Assembly: GCA_048499435.1 (NCBI GenBank)
Contig: JASNZW010000004.1
Coordinates: forward strand, 357,247-421,246
From: DAOTWC01 sp048499435
GTDB taxonomy: Bacteria; Chloroflexota; Anaerolineae; Aggregatilineales; Phototrophicaceae
Direction: 5' to 3'
Length of the DNA: 64,000 nt
Under the pieces are notes generated by a model. It made no database searches. It had not been told where the DNA came from and saw only the letters and a program-made list of their open reading frames with translations. Both the position numbers and the translations under genes were made by a program. Positions 57,962 to 64,000 of the stretch are shown one piece after another. Position 1 is the first letter of the stretch, and every line of letters begins with the position of its first letter.

Positions 57962-59497
57962 GTGGCAAACGAAGACGTGTACCCTGTCGTTGATCTGTTT
58001 GCAGGGCCGGGTGGACTTGGTGAAGGATTCGCATCACTGCGTCACCCTAAAGACAGGAACAGGTACATCTTCAGAACAGCCATTTCAATCGAAAAAGATC
58101 CGCACGCACACAGAACACTGCAATTGCGGCACTTCTACAGGTCATTTCTACCTGACAATGTGCACGAAGACTACTACCGTTATCTGGAAGGCAGCATCGG
58201 CCTCGAGGAATTATATAAACGTCACACTCAGGAACACTTACAGGCGCAGCAGACAGCCTGGCTATGCGTTCTGGGTGAGGAACCCCACGCAAATGTGAAG
58301 GGGAGAATTGCCAGAGCACTGGCTGATCACCATAAGTGGGTACTTGTTGGTGGGCCGCCTTGTCAAGCATATTCCAAGGCTGGCCGCTCGAGGATGAAGG
58401 GCAATCCAGAGTTCGAGTCTGACCCGCGCCATTTTCTGTACATAGAGTATCTGCGAATACTGGCTGACCATAAGCCGCCCGTGTTTGTGATGGAAAACGT
58501 TAAAGGGCTGCTCTCATCAAAAATCAAAGGCGATTATGTTATTAGGCGCATATTGCAGGATCTGATCAGCCCTGGACATGCGATCTACGGAGACGCCGAT
58601 GGGTTAGAGTACAGACTGTACGCACTCTCGGATTCCGGTCGAAAGAACATCTCTACTGATCCTGCTGCGTTCATAGTCAAAGCAGAAGAATACGGCATAC
58701 CACAGGCAAGACACCGGATCTTTATTGTTGGCATTCGCAGTGACCTCGATGTTGTTCCCTACCCACTTAAGAAGGGTAGATATTGCACTGTAATGGATGC
58801 TATCGGCGATCTGCCCGCATTGCGCAGCAGCATATCCAGATCGCCTGATTCCGATGTGCTGTGGGTGCAGACGCTCAGAGAGATCATGTATGAGCCATGG
58901 TTTGCACGAATCTGTGAGAATGGTCTGGCGGGATTTCGTGAAATTGCAGAGGAGATCCTTGTCTCACTTGCTGGCAGGAAGTTTCAGAAGAGTGACATCA
59001 GCTATTCGGCACCCAGGATATACGCAGACTGGTTTAGTGACAGCCGCCTGAATGTGTTGCTGTCCCATGAATCCCGCTCACATATGAAAAGCGATCTGCA
59101 CCGCTATTTCTTTGCGGCAGTTTATGCACGAATCAACCACGCAACGCCCAAGCTTCAGGATTTCCCACAAGAGCTACTGCCGGATCACAAAAATGCAGAG
59201 ATGGGCACATCTGAATACATATTTGCAGATCGTTTCCGGGTTCAGCTGCCAAATGCACCAGCAACCACCATTACTTCACACATTCTGAAAGATGGTCATT
59301 ATTACATTCACTATGATCCAGCCCAGTGTCGAAGCCTTACAGTCAGAGAGGCTGCCCGACTTCAGACATTCCCTGATAACTATAGGTTCGAAGGCCCCCG
59401 CACTGAGCAGTATCGACAGGTTGGGAATGCAGTTCCACCACTTCTGGCAAACAAGATTGCCGAAATAGTGTATGAAGTCTTGGAGGCGATGGATTGA
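57962..59497 (+). CDS. DNA (cytosine-5) methyltransferase
   Basis: A 511-residue C5-methylase of a restriction-modification system. Motif I is VVDLFAGPGGLGEGF, IV is GGPPCQAYS with the catalytic Cys, VI is VMENVKG, VIII is QARHRIFIVG, and IX-X are REAARLQTFPDNY...QVGNAVPPLLA. The target-recognition part lies about residues 260-410. GTG 57962 has AAGGAAG about 8 bp upstream. It heads a four-gene unit; its stop overlaps the Vsr start (TGATG). It modifies host DNA to mark it as self; the site is unknown. Confidence 0.95.
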   Translation: MANEDVYPVVDLFAGPGGLGEGFASLRHPKDRNRYIFRTAISIEKDPHAHRTLQLRHFYRSFLPDNVHEDYYRYLEGSIGLEELYKRHTQEHLQAQQTAWLCVLGEEPHANVKGRIARALADHHKWVLVGGPPCQAYSKAGRSRMKGNPEFESDPRHFLYIEYLRILADHKPPVFVMENVKGLLSSKIKGDYVIRRILQDLISPGHAIYGDADGLEYRLYALSDSGRKNISTDPAAFIVKAEEYGIPQARHRIFIVGIRSDLDVVPYPLKKGRYCTVMDAIGDLPALRSSISRSPDSDVLWVQTLREIMYEPWFARICENGLAGFREIAEEILVSLAGRKFQKSDISYSAPRIYADWFSDSRLNVLLSHESRSHMKSDLHRYFFAAVYARINHATPKLQDFPQELLPDHKNAEMGTSEYIFADRFRVQLPNAPATTITSHILKDGHYYIHYDPAQCRSLTVREAARLQTFPDNYRFEGPRTEQYRQVGNAVPPLLANKIAEIVYEVLEAMD

Positions 59498-59919
59498 TGG
59501 GCAAGGATGTCCACAGCCCAGAAACCAGAAGCTACAACATGTCACGCATCAAAGGAAAGCACACAAAACCAGAGATGCTTCTGCGCTCACTTCTGCATCG
59601 TTCAGGTTTTCGTTTTCGAATTCATGACAATCGACTCCCCGGAAAGCCGGACATAGTTCTGCCCAAATACAGATCCGCCATCTTTGTTAACGGATGCTTC
59701 TGGCATCGGCATGAGGGATGCAGATATTGCACCACGCCAGAAACACGTAAAGATTTCTGGGAAAAGAAATTCTCAGACACGGTGATAAGAGATCAGGTTA
59801 ATGAGAGGCTGTTGGCAGAATCCGGATGGCAGGTCTATGTCATATGGGAGTGTGAATTGAAGCATGATCCGGACAGAGTTCTTGAACATCTGATTAAGCG
59901 ACTGAAAAAGGATGTCTGA
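59497..59919 (+). CDS. vsr: Vsr-family very-short-patch endonuclease
   Basis: A 140-residue nuclease. Conserved features: SRIKGKHTKPEMLLRSLLHRSGFRFRIHDNRLPGKPDIVLPKYRSAIFVNGCFWHRHEGC with the catalytic Asp in KPDIV and His in FWHRH, then the zinc cysteines. Vsr nicks T:G mismatches that arise from 5-methylcytosine deamination, or may serve as the restriction nuclease in these operons. ATG 59497 overlaps the methylase stop; its own stop overlaps the next ATG. Length about 140 is normal. Confidence 0.94.
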   Translation: MGKDVHSPETRSYNMSRIKGKHTKPEMLLRSLLHRSGFRFRIHDNRLPGKPDIVLPKYRSAIFVNGCFWHRHEGCRYCTTPETRKDFWEKKFSDTVIRDQVNERLLAESGWQVYVIWECELKHDPDRVLEHLIKRLKKDV

Positions 59920-61385
59920 TGAAAGAGATTCTGCTTTCACCACATGCGGCCTCTCTAAGTCAGTCAATGCGCGATCTGGGTTATTCACTGGAAGCGGCAA
60001 TTGCTGATCTCATTGATAACAGCATTACAGCAAGCGCAGAGAATATATGGATATTTCTTGAGATAAAGGATACAGAAGAAGCGTATCTGGTAATAATTGA
60101 TGATGGCTCGGGCATGACAAATGACGAGTTACTCGAGGCAATGAGACCCGGATCAAGAAACCCTCGCGAAAGGCGTGATGCTGATGACCTTGGTAGATTT
60201 GGCCTTGGCCTGAAAACAGCCTCGTTTTCACAGTGTAAATCTCTCACTGTTGTTAGTCGAAAGAACAGAGATCTGGTTGCGGCACAGTGGGATCTGGATC
60301 TGATCGCATCGCGAAATGAATGGATAGTAACCGTCCCTGCCACAGATGAAATCGGAAATATGCCATATCTCGACAGGCTTGGAAGTCACGGGACATATAT
60401 TCTATGGCAAAAACTGGATCGCCTTCTGGAAAACAGTGGTCCTGAGCGCAGTCGGACTGATGCCTATGACAAGCTGTCAATAGTAGAAAAACATCTTGCT
60501 TTAGTTTTCCACAGATACCTGTCCGGAGATTATAAGAAGTGGAAAATCGCGATTCATATCAATGGCCACCCAATTATTGCTTTTGATCCCTTCTGTCTGT
60601 CAAACAGGGCAACTCAGCTGTTGCAAGAAGAAATCATAAGAATTGCTGGCCATGAAATCAGAATTCAGCCTTATATTCTGCCGCATCATAGCAAGCTATC
60701 AAGAAAAGAGTATGATCTTTATCGTGATTTTGTCAGTAATCAAGGGGCATATGTATACAGAAATGGGCGCCTGATAGCCTGGGGAGATTGGTTCAGGCTG
60801 ATTCCGAAGAGTGAAGCCACGAAGCTGGCGCGGATAAGGATTGACTTTCCGAACTCGCTGGATGAACTCTGGACAATTGACATCAAGAAATCCCGCGCTC
60901 ATCCCCCTCACCAAGTCCGTGAAAAACTGAGGCAGATCATTGCTCGGATCGCTGATAAGAGCAGGAGAGTTCATTCAGGCAGAGGTGATCGCCTTTTTGA
61001 GGATCATGAACAGCCTCTCTGGAACCGTTACAGTGACAGAGAAGGGATCCGCTATGGCATTGATCGGGATCACATTATGATAACCGCTTTTCTAAACGGG
61101 CTGAGTCCTGATAGTGCAAAGGCATTTGAAACAATACTCTCTGTGGTTGAGCGATCCATACCGCTCGAAGCTATTTATGCGGATTATTCCTCCGGCCCTC
61201 AGTTGTTCGAGGAAGAAGATGAGATGATGCATGACGAGCTGAAGGAAAAACTCGAGAATATCTACTCGCTCATCCTGTCCTCTGGCCCGGTAGACAAGGA
61301 AAGCTTTGTCCGAATGATATTGGGGTTAAAACCCTTCAGCAAAAACAGCGATCTGACACTGAGATTGATTGAGGAACTGGTGTAA
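59919..61385 (+). CDS. MORC-like GHKL ATPase (Hsp90/MutL-like)
   Basis: A 488-residue GHKL ATPase. N box: EAAIADLIDNSITASA. G1: IIDDGSGM. G2: DLGRFGLGLKTASFSQCKSL. An S5-like region follows near residues 190-300 (YRNGRLIAWGDWFRL). This is the pattern of prokaryotic MORC/paraMORC proteins, which in restriction-modification neighbourhoods are proposed to remodel DNA topology and guide nucleases. ATG 59919 overlaps the vsr stop (TGATG) and its own stop overlaps the next start (TAATG), so all four proteins should be made in step. Confidence 0.88.
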   Translation: MKEILLSPHAASLSQSMRDLGYSLEAAIADLIDNSITASAENIWIFLEIKDTEEAYLVIIDDGSGMTNDELLEAMRPGSRNPRERRDADDLGRFGLGLKTASFSQCKSLTVVSRKNRDLVAAQWDLDLIASRNEWIVTVPATDEIGNMPYLDRLGSHGTYILWQKLDRLLENSGPERSRTDAYDKLSIVEKHLALVFHRYLSGDYKKWKIAIHINGHPIIAFDPFCLSNRATQLLQEEIIRIAGHEIRIQPYILPHHSKLSRKEYDLYRDFVSNQGAYVYRNGRLIAWGDWFRLIPKSEATKLARIRIDFPNSLDELWTIDIKKSRAHPPHQVREKLRQIIARIADKSRRVHSGRGDRLFEDHEQPLWNRYSDREGIRYGIDRDHIMITAFLNGLSPDSAKAFETILSVVERSIPLEAIYADYSSGPQLFEEEDEMMHDELKEKLENIYSLILSSGPVDKESFVRMILGLKPFSKNSDLTLRLIEELV

Positions 61386-64000
61386 TGGCTGATACCGACA
61401 GGATAAAAGAAGCCGAGAAGGTACTTGCCCAGGTTATCTTCATGCGTGGCAATGCATTGACCAGCCAGGATATCGCAGAGATTGTTAAGGAATTTCAGCC
61501 AATCTATCAGCTTAGTCAGGAAGATACCGAATACCTGCAAAAGCTTCTTGAGACACAGTATGTGACAACCATGGGAGCGGGTGTTTCGCTCATTGATGAA
61601 GATATTCCTCATGATGAAGAATGGTATCAGAAACACGAAATCGGATGGAGATATTGGGAAGATTACGAGAAATATCTGATTAATCAGGGGTGGCCAACCC
61701 GCGTTGTCAGCACAGTGGACTCGGTGACAGACAGAATCCTGGGACTTCTGCAGGATCCACTAACGGAAGGGGACTGGGAAAGAAGAGGGCTGGTAATTGG
61801 CCATGTTCAATCCGGGAAAACAGCAAACTATATAGGGTTGATTGCGAAGGCAGCAGATGCTGGCTACAAGTTCATCATTGTTATTGCAGGCATTCACAAT
61901 TCGCTTCGGACACAAACACAGGAGCGGATTGATGAAGGTTTCATCGGGCGTGACAGTAAAACGAAACAATCAATAGGCGTTGGAGGACTTCGCCCGAATC
62001 GTGCGATGCCTGTAACGGTAACAACAACTGAAAGCGATTTCAACCGGACTGTTGCCAGACGTTTCGGGATGGAGTTGAAATCACTCAATAATACCTTCAT
62101 CTTGGTTATCAAAAAGAATGTAAGCACGTTGAGGAGCCTCTATGACTGGCTGAAACAACTGAATACGCGCCAAGGGCTGGAGAAAATATCGGATATTCCC
62201 ATGCTCCTGATTGATGATGAAGCGGATCATGCTTCCATAAATACAAACAAATCCGACCTCGACCCAACTCGAACCAACAGAGAGATACGGAATATTCTGA
62301 ATCTGTTCCGAAAGCGCTGTTATGTAGGGTATACGGCTACTCCATTTGCCAATATCTTTATCGATCCTGATGACAGAAACGAGTCTCTTGGAACGGATCT
62401 CTTCCCTGAACATTTTATTTTCAGCCTTGATCCCCCAACCAATTATTCCGGTTATGAAAGGATTTTTCTGGAAGAAAGCGGGCGTGATGCATATATCCGG
62501 GATATTGATGATGCCGAAGACTTCATTCCGTTGAGTCACAAAAAAGATCAGCCGATTTATGATCTTCCGCCCTCGCTCAAAAGGGCTATTCGAGTCTTTA
62601 TCCTGAGTCGGGCTATCCGCGATCTCAGAGATCAGAAGGCCAAACACTGTTCGATGCTGATCAATGTATCCCGTTTTGTGTCCACACAACGCGAAGTGAA
62701 GGAATTGACAGAATTTTACCTGGATCAACTCAAGAAAGCAGTACGCTTCAATTCCAAATTGACACCTGACAGAACGCTTGGGGATAGCTTCATATCGCAG
62801 CTGTATCAGGATTTCTGCGAAGAATACGGTGGAACAGGTGTTGAATGGCATCAGGTATTGGCTGAATTGAGTGATGCATCTGACAGTGTGAGAACAGTTC
62901 TTGTTAACAGCAGGTCAGATGAAGCTCTGCTCTATACCAAATATGCCAAAGAAGGAAATCCGCTTACAGTCATTGCCATTGGAGGGCTGAGTCTTTCCCG
63001 TGGTTTAACCATTGAGGGGCTGACAGTGAGCTATATTTATCGAAACTCCAAGATGTACGACACCCTCATGCAGATGGGGCGGTGGTTTGGTTATCGTGAT
63101 GGTTATGAGGATTTGTGCAGGATCTATATGTCTGACGTGTCATACGGCTGGTATTGCCATATTGCTGAAGCCACGGAAGAACTTCGCACACAGATAAAGC
63201 GTATGCGTCGTGAGCGGAAGAAACCTGTCGACTTTGGCCTGTATGTCAGGGCACATCCGGATACCCTGATTGTGACCGCCATGAACAAGATGTACCACAC
63301 AGGGAACATGTCATTCCGTGTCAGCTATGATGGGAAGCTGATGGAAACCTATATTATTCCCACTTCTCAGGAGAAAAATGAGAGCAATTCGGAATTGTTC
63401 AAAGCCTTTTTTGAGGACACCAACAGATCAATAACGCCCTCTATTGACAGGACAAACTCATATCTGTTCAGAGATGTCTCCTGGGAACATGTTCACGAGT
63501 TTGTTCTGCGCTTTCGGTTTCACGACGATATGTTCGATCTGCAGGAAAACATACCCAGCTTCATCAGAGAAATTGCGGATATATATCCTACATGGGATGT
63601 GGCTTTCAGATCGCTGGCAGGTAAACAACCCGATAGTGATCATCTGATTGCCTCTCAAATGCGCACTATAGGAAATGAATCTGGTGCACCCAGGAGACCA
63701 CCCTCCGGCGACGGATGGTATACAGGCAACAAGAACAAATTCTCGGGGAACAGCATGTTTGCGATTGGCCTGAACGTTGACCAAATGGAAACGGCACAAA
63801 GACTGGCACAGGATGCTGGGCGCAAGAATCCCATATTCAGCGATTACACCAACGCACGCGGTAAGCCCATACTTCTTTTGCATCTTCTCGATCTGGTTGA
63901 TAGTAGGGACGATAGCTTTGTTATAAGGTTCGCACCAGCAATAAGTGTGAGTTTTCCGAATTCATCTGATTTCAGAACGGTGGAATATGTGGTCGGACCT
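61385..64000 (+). CDS. Z1-domain NTPase, partial at window end
   Basis: At least 872 codons, open to the end of the window. The N-terminus (MADTDRIKEAEKVLAQVIFMRGNALTSQDIAEIVKEFQ...) is a helical region. The P-loop is VIGHVQSGKTANYIGL and Walker B is MLLIDDEADHAS, in a superfamily II helicase-like core. The Z1 domain follows from about residue 400 (VIAIGGLSLSRGLTIEGLTVSYIYRNSKMYDTLMQMGRWFGYRDGYEDLCRIYM). Z1 proteins couple with MORC-like ATPases and PD-(D/E)XK nucleases in defence operons. Full-length relatives are about 900 residues, so little is missing. A nuclease gene is expected downstream. Confidence 0.9.
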   Translation, partial: MADTDRIKEAEKVLAQVIFMRGNALTSQDIAEIVKEFQPIYQLSQEDTEYLQKLLETQYVTTMGAGVSLIDEDIPHDEEWYQKHEIGWRYWEDYEKYLINQGWPTRVVSTVDSVTDRILGLLQDPLTEGDWERRGLVIGHVQSGKTANYIGLIAKAADAGYKFIIVIAGIHNSLRTQTQERIDEGFIGRDSKTKQSIGVGGLRPNRAMPVTVTTTESDFNRTVARRFGMELKSLNNTFILVIKKNVSTLRSLYDWLKQLNTRQGLEKISDIPMLLIDDEADHASINTNKSDLDPTRTNREIRNILNLFRKRCYVGYTATPFANIFIDPDDRNESLGTDLFPEHFIFSLDPPTNYSGYERIFLEESGRDAYIRDIDDAEDFIPLSHKKDQPIYDLPPSLKRAIRVFILSRAIRDLRDQKAKHCSMLINVSRFVSTQREVKELTEFYLDQLKKAVRFNSKLTPDRTLGDSFISQLYQDFCEEYGGTGVEWHQVLAELSDASDSVRTVLVNSRSDEALLYTKYAKEGNPLTVIAIGGLSLSRGLTIEGLTVSYIYRNSKMYDTLMQMGRWFGYRDGYEDLCRIYMSDVSYGWYCHIAEATEELRTQIKRMRRERKKPVDFGLYVRAHPDTLIVTAMNKMYHTGNMSFRVSYDGKLMETYIIPTSQEKNESNSELFKAFFEDTNRSITPSIDRTNSYLFRDVSWEHVHEFVLRFRFHDDMFDLQENIPSFIREIADIYPTWDVAFRSLAGKQPDSDHLIASQMRTIGNESGAPRRPPSGDGWYTGNKNKFSGNSMFAIGLNVDQMETAQRLAQDAGRKNPIFSDYTNARGKPILLLHLLDLVDSRDDSFVIRFAPAISVSFPNSSDFRTVEYVVGP

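Noticed and set aside
1..64000. CRISPR array
   Set aside because: No set of regularly spaced 25-40 bp direct repeats was seen; the repeats near 53.8 and 54.2-55.0 kb are palindromic or only two to three copies.

Overview
The window looks like chromosome from a GC-rich bacterium, most probably Chloroflexota (Anaerolineae-like). This is inferred from gene content and protein style: methylmalonyl-CoA genes, lactate racemase, Rbs/Ugp-type sugar ABC operons, short lipoproteins, and a DUF4062/NTPase/sulfatase-fold protein. No 16S gene or other firm taxonomic marker is present. By eye, composition falls into four zones: about 1-10,890 (moderate GC, accessory), 10,890-53,250 (very GC-rich core), 53,250-57,530 (moderate) and 57,530-64,000 (low GC, a defence operon).

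Region 1 (1-10,890) starts with a decayed IS630-type element inserted in a DUF2255 gene, followed by an LtrA-family membrane protein. An AraC/YqhC-like regulator then faces a long run of small redox genes: cupin, zinc alcohol dehydrogenase, DUF2255, three aldo/keto reductases, a RibD-C reductase, an SDR and a carboxymuconolactone decarboxylase-like protein. This resembles a carbonyl or electrophile detoxification regulon. A recombinase-like remnant marks the edge with the GC-rich core.

Region 2 (10,890-53,250) is core metabolism. It holds copper export (csoR-copA with two CsoR operators), a secreted SH3 protein, a GT-C glycosyltransferase and a PAS histidine kinase with a cysteine cluster. 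It continues with a propionyl/methylmalonyl and fatty-acyl cluster (mce, acyl-CoA dehydrogenase, quinone reductase, CYTH protein, methylmalonyl-CoA mutase large subunit, larA). A LacI-regulated sugar or polyol operon occupies 25,270-36,171 on the minus strand. A plus-strand run follows: hexose-phosphate mutase, FGGY kinase, acetoacetyl-CoA synthetase and a Ugp-type ABC transporter. Next are a Fur-family regulator beside a Co/Ni ECF transporter (cbiM with a PDGLE tail, cbiQ, cbiO), an Fe-S/FixH-like/cytochrome c group, a copZ-like chaperone with an operator identical to one at csoR, an MFS transporter, queG and tRNA-Asp.

Region 3 (53,250-57,530), just past tRNA-Asp, carries the C-terminal remnant of a diversity-generating-retroelement (DGR)-type reverse transcriptase. 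Tail-to-tail with it lies an 1113-residue conflict protein: DUF4062, then an nSTAND NTPase, then a formylglycine-generating-enzyme (FGE)-fold C-terminus. The last 45 codons look like a DGR variable region. A roughly 445-bp DUF559 cassette with palindromic ends sits in frame inside the FGE fold.

Region 4 (57,530-64,000) is a tightly coupled operon: DNA cytosine methyltransferase, Vsr-like nuclease, MORC-like GHKL ATPase and Z1-domain NTPase, running off the end of the window. It matches the MORC/Z1 restriction-modification neighbourhoods described by Iyer, Abhiman and Aravind (2008).
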